64,000 nucleotides of DNA from Verrucolacustris abundans (GCA_965194535.1 OZ239145.1:1426001-1490000), one strand, 5' to 3'; shown: positions 17,270 through 25,845, counted from the stretch's first letter. Notes: generated by a model from the sequence alone, not told the origin. Numbers and translations are program-made.

Positions 17270-18364
17270 TTACTTTCGGGATAGGCCCATCTGCGCGCGA
17301 TCCCGCAAATAGTGATCCGCCAACACCAGTAAAGCCATCGCTTCCACCATGGGAACTGCCCGAGGCAAAACGCACGGATCGTGTCGTCCCCTTGCCTTCA
17401 ACTCCACCGCCTTTCCTTTTGTGTTCACGGTTTTTTGAGCCTGGGAAATCGTAGCAACAGGTTTAAACGCAACTCGAAAAACAATCTCCTCCCCGTTGCT
17501 AATTCCACCCTGCACTCCGCCACTTCGGTTTGTTCGAGTTCGCACCCTATTTCCCTCAAGGAAAAATTCATCGTTATGCTCCGAACCCCGCATCGTGACC
17601 CCATGAAAACCTGAGCCAATCTCAAACCCCTTACTCGCAGGCAGGCTCATCATTCCTTTGGCTAAATCCGCCTCCAGACGATCAAAAACAGGCTCCCCCA
17701 AGCCCACGGGACATCCCCGCACCACACACTCCACCACACCACCCAACGAGTCCCCCTCCGCACGCACCCGCTCAATTAACTTCACTATCTGGTCTGCCTC
17801 CTTGCGATCTGGCCAACGGACAGGGTTCGATTCGACCTCTTTCTGGTCCACTCTACCAGCGTCAATCCGTGCCACGACCGAGCCCACTTGACGAACGAAG
17901 GTAGTAACCGAAAGACGAGGAGCTAACTGGCCAAACATCTTCTTCGCAATCGATCCCCCAATCACTCTTCCAATCGTCTCCCGTGCCGATGTCCGACCCC
18001 CACCTTGCCAATTTCGTGTCCCATACTTGGCTTGGTAGGTGTAGTCCGCATGACTCGGCCGAAACATCGTTTCCATCTCTTTGTACGCCTCGGGCCGCGC
18101 ATCCTCATTTCGAACCCAAACCGAAATCGGTGTCCCCAATGTTTTCCCATCAAAGACTCCGGAAAGAATCTCACATCGATCCGCCTCTTTCCGTGGAGTT
18201 ACGATCTTACTTTGACCAGGACGCCTACGATCCAAATCAGGTTGAATATCTTTTTCCGATAGGGCGATCTGAGGCGGACAACCGTCCACCACCGCACCTA
18301 CCCCACCCCCATGGGACTCACCCCAAGTAGTCACTCGATATAAATGGCCGAACGTATTTGCCAT
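17270..18364 (-). CDS. aroC: Chorismate synthase
   Basis: The enzyme converts EPSP to chorismate with reduced FMN, the last shared step of aromatic synthesis. The signature regions are all present: NTFGHLYRVTTWGESHGGG at the N-terminus, GTRNWQGGGRTSARETIGRV, GSGFHGVTMRGSEHND, NRSGGVQGGISNGE and ARGRHDPCVLPRAVPMVEAM. I chose ATG 18364 (364 residues) because the family begins just before NTFG; an upstream in-frame start at 18403 would add 13 unrelated residues. It is divergent from aroK, with a 91-base gap likely to carry both promoters. Confidence 0.96.
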   Translation of the reverse strand: MANTFGHLYRVTTWGESHGGGVGAVVDGCPPQIALSEKDIQPDLDRRRPGQSKIVTPRKEADRCEILSGVFDGKTLGTPISVWVRNEDARPEAYKEMETMFRPSHADYTYQAKYGTRNWQGGGRTSARETIGRVIGGSIAKKMFGQLAPRLSVTTFVRQVGSVVARIDAGRVDQKEVESNPVRWPDRKEADQIVKLIERVRAEGDSLGGVVECVVRGCPVGLGEPVFDRLEADLAKGMMSLPASKGFEIGSGFHGVTMRGSEHNDEFFLEGNRVRTRTNRSGGVQGGISNGEEIVFRVAFKPVATISQAQKTVNTKGKAVELKARGRHDPCVLPRAVPMVEAMALLVLADHYLRDRAQMGLSRK

Positions 18365-18455
18365 ACTCCCATTATGCACGAAAAAAGCCTTTTCCCCAAG
18401 CATTGGAATTTACCCCGCACTCGCCCAAAAGGCTGTTCCCTGCCACCCTTGACCT

Positions 18456-18971
18456 GTGAAAAAGATTTCCCATATATGGCTCCTCGGCTTGAGCGGTTCG
18501 GGAAAAAGCACCGTCGGACCACTTGTAGCCCAAAAGCTGGGTCTTCCATTTGCCGACACAGATGCGCAGATCACCCAATCTGCTCAACGCCCCATCTCCC
18601 AGATCTTCGCCGAGGGCGGAGAGACAGAGTTTCGAAAGTGGGAATCCCAAATTGTGGCTCAGCTTTCCCAGAAGCCTCCCACCGTCATCTCCTGCGGTGC
18701 AGGCGTTATTCTTTCCCCCGAAAATCGCCAGATCTTATCCAAAACAGGGGTTCGTGTTTATCTAAAGGCAGAACTCTCTACTTTGATCCAACGATTATCC
18801 AAATGCACCGACCGGCCCCTCCTGCCTGCAGATCAACTGGAACCTAATCTTCTGCGCCAGCTTTCTGAGAGAAAGAAATGGTACGAGGAAAGCGAAGTTG
18901 CAATCCCCATCGAATTGGACACACCTGAGCAGATTTGCGAAAGAATCCTTCTATCGCTTGCCTCGTCCTAA
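18456..18971 (+). CDS. aroK: Shikimate kinase
   Basis: The 171-residue kinase phosphorylates shikimate. The P-loop is GLSGSGKST (11-19). Shikimate-binding residues are in FADTDAQI (Asp34, Asp36) and EFRKWE (Arg60). CGAGVILSPENR and the lid region (TDRPLL) follow. The start is GTG at 18456; the P-loop position fits this start. queG follows 3 bases after the stop, so the two are cotranscribed, and it is divergent from aroC. Confidence 0.94.
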   Translation: MKKISHIWLLGLSGSGKSTVGPLVAQKLGLPFADTDAQITQSAQRPISQIFAEGGETEFRKWESQIVAQLSQKPPTVISCGAGVILSPENRQILSKTGVRVYLKAELSTLIQRLSKCTDRPLLPADQLEPNLLRQLSERKKWYEESEVAIPIELDTPEQICERILLSLASS

Positions 18972-18974
18972 TTC

Positions 18975-19994
18975 ATGGACAGATCTAAAGAACTTAAAGA
19001 AGCAGCCCGAACTCTTGGTTTCGATGCGATCGGCATTGTGGAGGCCCAAGCTCCCCAAGGTGCCGACCACCTCAAGGATTGGCTCAAGCTTTCCTATCAG
19101 GGCGAAATGGGTTGGATGGCGCGGCGACCCGAAATTCGAAGTGATCCCCGCCAATACGATTCACTCGCGAAAACAATCATCGTCGCAGGTGTCACGAGCC
19201 ACCAAACCTATACCCCTTCTAGGCGCGGCAGGATCGCCGCATACGCGCAAGGCCTCGATTACCATGACATCCTTCGAGATAAGTTAGAGAGATTAGCGCA
19301 AAACACCTTGGCCATATGGGGCGCTCATTACCGGATATGTGTCGACTCCTCTCCCCTCATGGAAAAACCGCTAGCAGCTATGGCAGGACTCGGTTGGCAG
19401 GGAAAAAACACCCTACTCATTCACTCACAACACGGCCCTTGGTTAATGCTTGGCTGCATCCTCACCAACCTCAATTTCACCCCCGACTCCCCCTCGAGTG
19501 ACCACTGCGGTACTTGCACGCGTTGCCTCGATGCCTGTCCCACCCAAGCCTTTCCTCAGCCCTACGTTCTGGACGCTCGGCGCTGTCTGGCTTACCTCAC
19601 CATAGAACACCCTGGGTCGATTCCTGAGGAGTTCAGGCCTTTAGTTGGAGACCGACTTTTTGGGTGTGACGAGTGCTTGGATGTCTGCCCATGGAACCGT
19701 CACGCCCAGCAATCACGTGAACTTCGCCTATCTCCAATTCCCCGATCTGATCTCCCAGAAATGCTCGAATGGGATGAGACCCGCTTTCGAAAAGAATTTC
19801 GTGGTACACCTATTTTTCGACTCAAACGAGGTAGATGGTTAAGAAACATCTGCATCGTGCTTGGAAACATTGGAACGACAGAGGACCTTCCCGCCCTAGA
19901 AAAAGCCACACAGGACTTAGATCCATTAGTTCGCGAACACGCCCTTTGGGGCAAACTTCAAATCATGAAGAGAATCGAAACAGGCGAGAATTAG
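18975..19994 (+). CDS. queG: Epoxyqueuosine reductase
   Basis: This 339-residue cobalamin and Fe-S enzyme makes the last step of queuosine formation in tRNA. Two cluster motifs are visible: CGTCTRCLDACPT (Cys178, 181, 184, 188) and CDECLDVCPWN (Cys231, 234, 238). The substrate region VDSSPLMEKPLAAMAGLGWQGKNT is characteristic of QueG. A short C-terminal HEAT-like segment (ALEKATQDLDPLVREHALWG) is typical. It is cotranscribed with aroK, and its stop shares 4 bases with the convergent TPR lipoprotein gene. Confidence 0.95.
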   Translation: MDRSKELKEAARTLGFDAIGIVEAQAPQGADHLKDWLKLSYQGEMGWMARRPEIRSDPRQYDSLAKTIIVAGVTSHQTYTPSRRGRIAAYAQGLDYHDILRDKLERLAQNTLAIWGAHYRICVDSSPLMEKPLAAMAGLGWQGKNTLLIHSQHGPWLMLGCILTNLNFTPDSPSSDHCGTCTRCLDACPTQAFPQPYVLDARRCLAYLTIEHPGSIPEEFRPLVGDRLFGCDECLDVCPWNRHAQQSRELRLSPIPRSDLPEMLEWDETRFRKEFRGTPIFRLKRGRWLRNICIVLGNIGTTEDLPALEKATQDLDPLVREHALWGKLQIMKRIETGEN

Positions 19995-20794
19995 GACTTG
20001 GGTTTCTTCTCTGCCTTTTCAACAGGAGGAAGAAGCGTTTTCAACTCGTCCGTCTTGGGTTTCGTGTCCTCCGCCTGAGGAGCGGTCACCTGCTCCCCGG
20101 TTAAGTATCCTTTTTCTACGAGTGAATCAGCGAAAGTTGAATTCGCGTCCGGCGGATAAATGCGATAGGCAGAAGTTACAAATTCAGTTGCTACGACCTT
20201 ATCATTCCTGTGAAAAGCCTCAGCCGCTTTAGAGAAATAGTAAATCGGGCTATTGGGGCTGGGTTTTAATGAATCAAGAAAACTGTTCGCCTTCGATGTA
20301 TTTCCTCCCAAAAGATCGCAAAGGTAAATTTTGTAAAGACCAAGGTCATTACTGGGTTGGCTATTGATGAAAACCTGAAACTTCTCACGCGCCTCTGGAT
20401 ATTTATTATTGAGAAACAGAACCTCTCCCAAATTAAACTGAGCCATAGGAAGATCCGGTTGCAATTTAAGGGCGAGCCGAAACGCCTCCTCTGCCTTTGC
20501 CCAATCCCGCTTTCTTGTAAAAATAGCCCCACGTAGGTTGGCGTTGCTGGCTTGATTCGGTTTAGCTTGGTCCGACAGCTCCAAAGCTGCCAAGGCCCCA
20601 TCCAAATCATTTCGTGAAAAAGCTTGGGCAGCCTTCACATAAGTCGCGCGGTACCGCTCCTCCCCGTCTGTTGGTAACGCCTCCTCGACCTTAGGTTTAG
20701 GTATAGAAACCTCCTCAGATCGACTTTCCTTCTTTCCGCACGCGCTCAAAACTAAGGAAAATGCGAAACCAAGGACAAGAAGGGCAAACCTCAT
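19991..20794 (-). CDS. TPR-repeat lipoprotein
   Basis: The 267-residue protein starts with a lipoprotein signal ending in LSAC (Cys19), so it is lipid-anchored in the envelope. From about residue 50 it carries tetratricopeptide repeats: 'YVKAAQAFSRNDLDGALAALELS', 'ANLRGAIFTRKRDWAKAEEAFRLALKLQPD' and 'AQFNLGEVLFLNNKYPEAREKF'. The C-terminus is charged (KAEKKPKS). TPRs mediate protein contacts; a specific role cannot be given. Its stop overlaps queG on the other strand by 4 bases. Confidence 0.8.
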   Translation of the reverse strand: MRFALLVLGFAFSLVLSACGKKESRSEEVSIPKPKVEEALPTDGEERYRATYVKAAQAFSRNDLDGALAALELSDQAKPNQASNANLRGAIFTRKRDWAKAEEAFRLALKLQPDLPMAQFNLGEVLFLNNKYPEAREKFQVFINSQPSNDLGLYKIYLCDLLGGNTSKANSFLDSLKPSPNSPIYYFSKAAEAFHRNDKVVATEFVTSAYRIYPPDANSTFADSLVEKGYLTGEQVTAPQAEDTKPKTDELKTLLPPVEKAEKKPKS

Positions 20795-20881
20795 AGGTCT
20801 AATCTCCCAGAACAGATAGTATGGCTCAAACCAATTTTACTGATCTTTTCAAAAGCACCCCATTGGGCAGAATTGGTTTCC

Positions 20882-21775
20882 ATGAAATTTCTTGTCACAG
20901 GAGGGGCGGGCTTTATCGGAAGCCATCTTGTCCGCCGCCTACTGCACCACGGGCCAGTCAATGTTTTGGATAATCTGAGCTCAGGAAACCGCAAAAACCT
21001 GGCCGATCTAAAATACGAATGGATCGAAGGTTCGATCCTAGATCCACACCTTCTCGCCCAATCCCTTGTTGGCGTGACCCATGTCTTCCACCTCGCGGCT
21101 ATGGTTAGCGTTCCTGAATCCGTGCAAAATCCATTGGAATGCCAGCGGGTTAATATCGACGGCACTCGCCAAGTTCTTGAAGCCGCCGCACACGCAGGTG
21201 CCCAACGTCTCGTCCTAGCCAGTTCCTGCGCCATCTACGGGAACGAACCTACCATGCCGAAAGTTGAAACCCTGCCTCCTGCCCCAGCTAGCCCCTATGC
21301 CGAGTCAAAACTTGCAGGCGAAAAACTCTGCTCGGCCGCCCTGATCTCAGCGGTTTCTCTCCGTTTCTTTAATGTCTACGGTCCAAACCAAGACCCACGC
21401 GGCCCCTACGCCGCAGCCGTTCCCCGATTTTTTGAGGCCGCCTTCGCTGGAACTCCACTCACCCTTCACGGAGATGGCCTGCAAACTCGGGACTTCGTTT
21501 TTGTCGATGATGTCACCTCAGCTCTCACCCACGTTGCCTTTCATCCCGAACTTCAGGGAGTCTTCAACGTCGCATCAGGCCAATCCACATCCATTCTCCA
21601 ACTTGCCCAAGCCATCCTATCTCTAACCCGTTCTTCCTCCATCATCACTCACACCTCTACCCGCCCCGCCGACGTTCGCTTCTCCTCCGCATCCATTCAG
21701 CGGATCGGTGCCACGGGCTGGTCTCCCAAATTTTCACTCTCACAAGGCTTGCCGCACCTGCTTCCGAAAAAGTAA
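20882..21775 (+). CDS. NAD-dependent epimerase/dehydratase (GalE/WbpP-like)
   Basis: This 297-residue extended short-chain dehydrogenase acts on a nucleotide sugar. The NAD loop is TGGAGFIGS (6-14), and the catalytic pair is Tyr139/Lys143 in SPYAESKLAGE, with Ser in LASSCAIYGN. The segments FFNVYGPNQDPRGPYAAAVPRF and GLQTRDFVFVDDV are typical of UDP-glucose or UDP-GlcNAc 4-epimerases. ATG 20882 is preferred over an in-frame TTG at 20873 because the Rossmann strand starts immediately after it. The exact sugar is not determined. It is followed by a tRNA-Leu gene. Confidence 0.85.
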   Translation: MKFLVTGGAGFIGSHLVRRLLHHGPVNVLDNLSSGNRKNLADLKYEWIEGSILDPHLLAQSLVGVTHVFHLAAMVSVPESVQNPLECQRVNIDGTRQVLEAAAHAGAQRLVLASSCAIYGNEPTMPKVETLPPAPASPYAESKLAGEKLCSAALISAVSLRFFNVYGPNQDPRGPYAAAVPRFFEAAFAGTPLTLHGDGLQTRDFVFVDDVTSALTHVAFHPELQGVFNVASGQSTSILQLAQAILSLTRSSSIITHTSTRPADVRFSSASIQRIGATGWSPKFSLSQGLPHLLPKK

Positions 21776-21834
21776 ATCATTCCCACCCGCCTTTTCTCGC
21801 CCCCACCCCCCTCCTCATCGTAGAGTGTCCCCCT

Positions 21835-21919
21835 GCCCGGGTGGTGGAATGGCAGACACAAGGGACTTAAAATCCCTTGGGGAGAAATCCCCGTGCGGGT
21901 TCGACCCCCGCCCCGGGCA
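21835..21919 (+). tRNA. tRNA-Leu (anticodon UAA)
   Basis: Acceptor arms GCCCGGG (21835-21841) and CCCGGGC (21912-21918) pair perfectly. The anticodon stem AGGGA/TCCCT encloses the loop CTTAAAA with anticodon TAA at 21868-21870. A long variable arm (TTGGGGAGAAATCCCCG) gives the class II fold expected of leucine tRNAs. The T-arm is GCGGGTTCGACCCCCGC. CCA is not encoded. A run of eight T follows (21923-21930) and may end transcription. Confidence 0.96.
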
Positions 21920-21986
21920 CACTTTTTTTTCCCTATCCCCGTTCCAGAGTTGCCCCACTCGCCGACGTGTGTATTTTCGTAACCCT

Positions 21987-22217
21987 ATGGCTGACAAGAC
22001 CCGCATACTAAAAGAAAACGTCCCCGGCAAATGGTACGTCGACGATAGCTGTACTCCGTGCCACGTATGCCTCGAAGAAGCTCCGAAGCTTTTGAAATAT
22101 AACGAGGACCAAACCTACGTCTACTTCTTCAAACAGCCCGAATCTGCTGAAGAATTGGACGCCGCCCAACGTGCCTTAGATATTTGCCCAACAGGCTCCA
22201 TCGGAAACGATAATTAA
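21987..22217 (+). CDS. [4Fe-4S] ferredoxin
   Basis: The 76-residue protein carries one cluster motif: Cys-x2-Cys-x2-Cys in DSCTPCHVCLEEAP and a distant Cys in LDICPTGSI. This is the single-cluster bacterial ferredoxin pattern. The start ATG 21987 lies 67 bases after the tRNA. The flavoprotein reductase gene begins 2 bases after its stop, so the two are cotranscribed and probably form an electron-transfer pair with NADPH as one end. The final acceptor is not encoded here. Confidence 0.9.
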   Translation: MADKTRILKENVPGKWYVDDSCTPCHVCLEEAPKLLKYNEDQTYVYFFKQPESAEELDAAQRALDICPTGSIGNDN

Positions 22218-22219
22218 TC

Positions 22220-23350
22220 ATGTCCGCAACCCCTACTCCTACCTCTACCCCTGCTTTCAATAGAAATAATCCTTTCTCTTCGAAGTTGCGCGAAAACCGG
22301 CGGTTGAACCAACACGGCTCGAGTAAAGATACCCGACACATCGTCATCGAACTCGGCTCGAACGGCCCTACGTACGTTTGTGGCGACTCACTAGGAGTTG
22401 TTCCACGGAACCCTGAATCCTTGGTTCGTGAGTTCACTGAGAAATTGGGACTTCATGAAGACGCCAATCTGCATGAGACCCTCGCCACCTCAGCCATTCT
22501 CAACCGTGTCGGCAAAAAGTTCGTGAAAACAGTGGCGGAAAAGGCCTCTGGACCATCGCGTGACAAATTACAAGCGATCTGTGCAGATGAAAAAAAGCTC
22601 GATGAGTATGTTTTTGATCGAGATGTGGTCGACGTTCTTCACGACGCCCCAGGAGTTCATTTAGAGCCTTCGGAAATTCCCGGCCTCCTCAACAAAATTG
22701 CACCTCGTCTCTACTCAATCGCCTCCTCACCCGATCACCGTCGGGGTGAAGTCCACTTAACCGTCGCTCTCGTCCAGTACACTTCGCACGGGAGAAATAA
22801 AAGGGGACTGGCGTCGGGATACCTTGCGGACTTACCCGATCAAGCCAAGGTGCCGGTCTATGTTCAGCCCACACGCCATTTTCATCTTCCTCCTGCCGAC
22901 AAGGATATCATCATGGTCGGACCTGGAACGGGAATCGCCCCGTTCCGTGCCTTTCTTCAACACCGCGCTCAACACGGCCACACGGGGCGGAACTGGCTCT
23001 TTTTTGGGGATCAACATGCCAAGAGCGACTTCCTTTACGGCGACGAATTCTCTGCAGCCCAAAAAGCGGGGCACTTACACAAGCTCTCCACGGCTTTTTC
23101 TCGAGATCAGTCCGAAAAGATTTACGTCCAACACAGAATGGAGCAAGAGGGGGCGGAACTCTGGAAGTGGCTCGAAAGTGGGGCCTACTTCTACGTGTGT
23201 GGCGATGCCAAAAGAATGGCCAAGGATGTCCATGCGGCCTTACTTCAGATTGTTTCCCGTCATGGAGGAAAAACTCCTGAACAGGCTGACGAATGGATCT
23301 CTGTCACCTTTGCAAAAACAGAGAAACGTTATTTGAAGGACGTATACTAA
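22220..23350 (+). CDS. CysJ/FNR-like NADPH flavoprotein reductase lacking flavodoxin domain
   Basis: The 376-residue protein matches the FAD/NADP module of diflavin reductases such as the sulfite reductase flavoprotein CysJ. The FAD motif is APRLYSIASSP, the NADP pyrophosphate loop is VGPGTGIAPFRAFLQHR, and the segments WLFFGDQHAKSDFLYGDE, YVCGDAKRMAKDVH and the C-terminal KRYLKDVY are characteristic. It has no N-terminal flavodoxin domain; instead a short Thr/Pro-rich tail precedes it. The ferredoxin gene 2 bases upstream probably replaces the flavodoxin as electron partner. Possible jobs are sulfite reduction or general NADPH:ferredoxin exchange. Confidence 0.85.
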   Translation: MSATPTPTSTPAFNRNNPFSSKLRENRRLNQHGSSKDTRHIVIELGSNGPTYVCGDSLGVVPRNPESLVREFTEKLGLHEDANLHETLATSAILNRVGKKFVKTVAEKASGPSRDKLQAICADEKKLDEYVFDRDVVDVLHDAPGVHLEPSEIPGLLNKIAPRLYSIASSPDHRRGEVHLTVALVQYTSHGRNKRGLASGYLADLPDQAKVPVYVQPTRHFHLPPADKDIIMVGPGTGIAPFRAFLQHRAQHGHTGRNWLFFGDQHAKSDFLYGDEFSAAQKAGHLHKLSTAFSRDQSEKIYVQHRMEQEGAELWKWLESGAYFYVCGDAKRMAKDVHAALLQIVSRHGGKTPEQADEWISVTFAKTEKRYLKDVY

Positions 23351-23355
23351 TTTTC

Positions 23356-23586
23356 ATGGCTCGTCGCTCCAGTTCGGGAAATCTTTTTGTCGGATGTGTG
23401 GCGGGAGGTCTCGTGTTGATTGGCATCACTCTTTATTTGCGGGATCGCGGTCTCCTTCGACTTCCCGAACCCACTCCAAAAGCTCCAGCCCAGCGGGCTG
23501 AAGATCTTGCTAAAAAATATCCCGATGCAGAGGTCTTCGCGGCTCCCGAAGTAGATAAAAAAAAAGTGAAGCCCCAGCACCCGTAA
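23356..23586 (+). CDS. N-terminal anchor part of frameshifted L,D-transpeptidase
   Basis: This 76-residue reading frame encodes a membrane anchor or uncleaved signal (about residues 10-27, LFVGCVAGGLVLIGITLY). A charged, Pro-containing stretch follows, ending shortly after a run of nine A (EVDKKKVKPQHP). By itself it has no catalytic domain. The following frame, shifted by -1, continues as a Pro-rich linker and then the peptidoglycan-binding and YkuD domains, which otherwise lack any export signal. I read the two as one gene of about 396 codons, joined by slippage on the A-run, a real mutation, or an assembly error. Confidence 0.7.
   Translation: MARRSSSGNLFVGCVAGGLVLIGITLYLRDRGLLRLPEPTPKAPAQRAEDLAKKYPDAEVFAAPEVDKKKVKPQHP
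23557..23565 (+). promoter_or_regulatory. A9 slip site linking the two halves of the L,D-transpeptidase gene
   Basis: Nine consecutive A read as AAA AAA AAA after GAT in the upstream frame. The downstream frame has a TAA directly at the start of the run (23556-23558), so the shift must occur within the run itself. A-runs of this length are known sites of RNA-polymerase slippage and of ribosomal -1 shifting. They are also frequent indel errors in sequencing. Confidence 0.6.
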
Positions 23587-23648
23587 CCCCATCGGTCTCC
23601 TCCCAACCTATCCCCCCTCCCCAAATCGAAGGCCCCCCACCGCCCCCG

Positions 23649-24545
23649 ATGGGCAAAGAGGTTCGACGTGCGGAACCTATCGCGACTGACAAACCTCGCG
23701 ATACGATTGAGATGGCGGGCTGGCAGACTCTCCTCGATCGCCTCAACTTCTCATGCGGAACAATTGACGGACATTTCGCCAAAAGAAGTCGCCGGGCGAT
23801 TACCCAATTTCAGATTCATCGCGCACTCGCCACCACAGGCGAAATCGATATCGAAACTCGGATCAACCTAGGAAAACCTGGAGACGCTTACTCAGATTAC
23901 ACGGTGACAGAGGAGGACCTCCGGCATGTGATCCCTAAACCCAAGGGGTTTTTAGCCATGAGCAAAATACCCATTCTCGACTTCAATGACCCTTGGGAAA
24001 TGCTCGCGGAAAAAACACACTCCACCCCATCCTTCCTTAAAGAGCTTAACTCGACCGTCACAAACCTCGTTGTCGGAACTCAACTCACCCTTCCGAATTT
24101 GGAAGGGACACGAAAACTCCCACCCGTGTCACGAATCGTCATTATGATTTCCGAAACGACACTACTTGCCTTTGATACAAATAATAAGGTCGTTGCCTGT
24201 TTTCCTTGCTCCATTGCGGCCGATAAAACCAAAGTTCCCAACTTGCCCCTGACCGTAGCCAATATCGCCCCCAACCCTAACTACACCTTCGATCCCAAAG
24301 TCCTGACCGTTGTTGCGCAACAGGAGGGCATCACTAATAAGTTGGTCCTTCCGCCAGGACCCAATAATCCCGTCGGAACAGCTTGGATCGGACTTTCCCT
24401 TCAAGGCTACGGCATTCATGGCACACCTGAACCTGAAGATATATCTCGGACAGGTTCCCACGGCTGTTTTCGACTCGCGAATTGGAATGCCTCAAAACTC
24501 GTTCGTTCTGTTCGACCGGGAGTTCCTGTCGAAGTCGTTCCGTAG
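23649..24545 (+). CDS. L,D-transpeptidase (YkuD) catalytic part with PG-binding and LysM-like domains
   Basis: The enzyme cross-links or anchors peptidoglycan through L,D bonds. In order it shows a peptidoglycan_binding_1-like domain (LLDRLNFSCGTIDGHFAKRSRRAI), a LysM-like segment (WEMLAEKTHSTPSFLKELN, VVGTQLTLPN) and the YkuD domain with GIHGTPEPE and the catalytic SHGCFRL near the C-terminus. The first ATG of this frame is 23649, but the frame is open back to 23559 and encodes a Pro-rich linker matching the upstream anchor frame. Alone it would be cytosolic and useless, which supports a -1 shift from the 23356 start. Confidence 0.85.
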   Translation: MGKEVRRAEPIATDKPRDTIEMAGWQTLLDRLNFSCGTIDGHFAKRSRRAITQFQIHRALATTGEIDIETRINLGKPGDAYSDYTVTEEDLRHVIPKPKGFLAMSKIPILDFNDPWEMLAEKTHSTPSFLKELNSTVTNLVVGTQLTLPNLEGTRKLPPVSRIVIMISETTLLAFDTNNKVVACFPCSIAADKTKVPNLPLTVANIAPNPNYTFDPKVLTVVAQQEGITNKLVLPPGPNNPVGTAWIGLSLQGYGIHGTPEPEDISRTGSHGCFRLANWNASKLVRSVRPGVPVEVVP

Positions 24546-24565
24546 GCTCGCGTCCGTAGAACTTC

Positions 24566-25504
24566 CTACCATTTCATCCAAACAGGCCAGTGATCGCTGG
24601 GCACATCCACTCCTTGATCGACACCTGAAACAATTCGATTCGATCCCATCCTCCTTTTCCATCCTGGCGAAAGTAAAATATGGTCAAAATCAGCAGACGG
24701 GTACCCCCTCTGTTCATCAGGCCGTACCGTTGCACCCTTCGGCCATGGCAACTCCTGTGTCACCGATTCCCACCCCTCAGCCAATAGCCCGCGAATTGTT
24801 CTCTCTTTTTTGAACGCAGGATTCTTCAAGGAGCAGTTAAAATCCCCTGCTATTAGAACAGCGTCATGATCCGGATTGAGCCCCCGCTTTCTCCAATCCA
24901 TCCGCAAATACTCGATCGCCCTCTCTCTCCTTTTTGAGGATGCCTCTCTTCCCCCACGATTGCTTTTCAAGTGAACCGCATAAACCGTCCAGCGCTCTCC
25001 TTTCTTATTTCTCCATTCCACCCCTAAAAAACCACGAACAGGACGATCTGAAGTCATGGGAAGTAAATCAAAGTCAACCTCCCATGCATCCCTCCAAGGA
25101 ATTCGACTGCAGATAGCCAGATTCTGAGGCGGGAGCTCTGTGCCCTCATCTTCGGCTCGAGCAAAACGTGTAACAGCCTGCCATGGAAGCTGAGGGGCAC
25201 TTCGTTTCATTGCTTCGCCACTGAGTACTTCCTGAAAGACCCCGACACTCGGGTTAAGTCGTTCAATCCACAATTGAATCGCCTGTTCATGTCTCTTTTT
25301 TACATGATCGTTCGCGTCAGGACTTTGCCCTGGAAACCAGTGTAGATTCCAACTCACCCAATGTCTTGGAATCGAAACAGGATAAGTTTTCTCTTTGGGG
25401 GAGGATATTTCGGGAATCCTCCAAACAGGTGGGGGAAGACACAAATCCGCATGAAGCCTTCCAAGGGCTAGAATCCAAGCTAAGAAAGGCATCCAAATCC
25501 TCAT
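24566..25504 (-). CDS. Exported endonuclease/exonuclease/phosphatase family protein
   Basis: A signal peptide (about 1-19, MRIWMPFLAWILALGRLHA) precedes an EEP-fold domain of about 290 residues. Conserved elements are VSWNLHWFPG, VGVFQEVLS (metal-binding Glu), YAVHLKSN, VLIAGDFNCS and the C-terminal PSDHWPVWM (catalytic Asp-His). The fold covers DNases, sphingomyelinases and inositol phosphatases, so the substrate is open; the signal peptide places it outside the cytoplasm. It converges on the L,D-transpeptidase gene with 20 bases between the ends. Confidence 0.82.
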   Translation of the reverse strand: MRIWMPFLAWILALGRLHADLCLPPPVWRIPEISSPKEKTYPVSIPRHWVSWNLHWFPGQSPDANDHVKKRHEQAIQLWIERLNPSVGVFQEVLSGEAMKRSAPQLPWQAVTRFARAEDEGTELPPQNLAICSRIPWRDAWEVDFDLLPMTSDRPVRGFLGVEWRNKKGERWTVYAVHLKSNRGGREASSKRRERAIEYLRMDWRKRGLNPDHDAVLIAGDFNCSLKNPAFKKERTIRGLLAEGWESVTQELPWPKGATVRPDEQRGYPSADFDHILLSPGWKRRMGSNRIVSGVDQGVDVPSDHWPVWMKW

Positions 25505-25563
25505 ACAAGGATTAAACTGCCGAAACGGGCCAAGGGTTCGGCTAAGTTTTCTTAAAGGAAACT

Positions 25564-25845
25564 TTAATCCTCTGCATGACGCAAAGGTGGAGGCGAAACG
25601 TTTCTAGTCGCCCCCTGCAAGGTCTGTTCCTGTGTTGCCTCACTCCTGGAGGCCCCGTCTTTTATTAGCTGGGCCTTCTCATCTTTTTGATTCGCCCACA
25701 CCAACCCAAGAACACTGGCCGCAATAATGAAGATGAAAAAAAAGGCCTGAATTTTTAATTTAAATGAGTAATCGAGTCGGTCCCACTTCTCGTCAAAATG
25801 GTGACGCCAAGTAAATCCCTTCCTATATTTTATCTCTTTCGGCAT
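25564..25845 (-). CDS. Small single-pass membrane protein, unknown function
   Basis: The 93-residue protein has a basic N-terminus (MPKEIKYRKGFTWRHHFDEKW), one membrane helix at about 33-51 (FFFIFIIAASVLGLVWA) and a polar Gln/Ser-rich tail. I do not recognise a family. The start codon sits at the edge of an AT-rich stretch with no visible ribosome-binding site, so the mRNA may be leaderless or nearly so. It lies upstream of the nuclease-family gene on the same strand with a 59-base gap. Confidence 0.55.
   Translation of the reverse strand: MPKEIKYRKGFTWRHHFDEKWDRLDYSFKLKIQAFFFIFIIAASVLGLVWANQKDEKAQLIKDGASRSEATQEQTLQGATRNVSPPPLRHAED

Noticed and set aside
20791..21234. 147-codon minus frame upstream of the TPR lipoprotein
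   Set aside because: Antisense to the clear epimerase gene and Arg/Trp-rich; the lipoprotein has its own start at 20794.
21708..22217. 169-codon frame that includes the ferredoxin
   Set aside because: It runs through the tRNA-Leu gene; the ferredoxin begins at ATG 21987.
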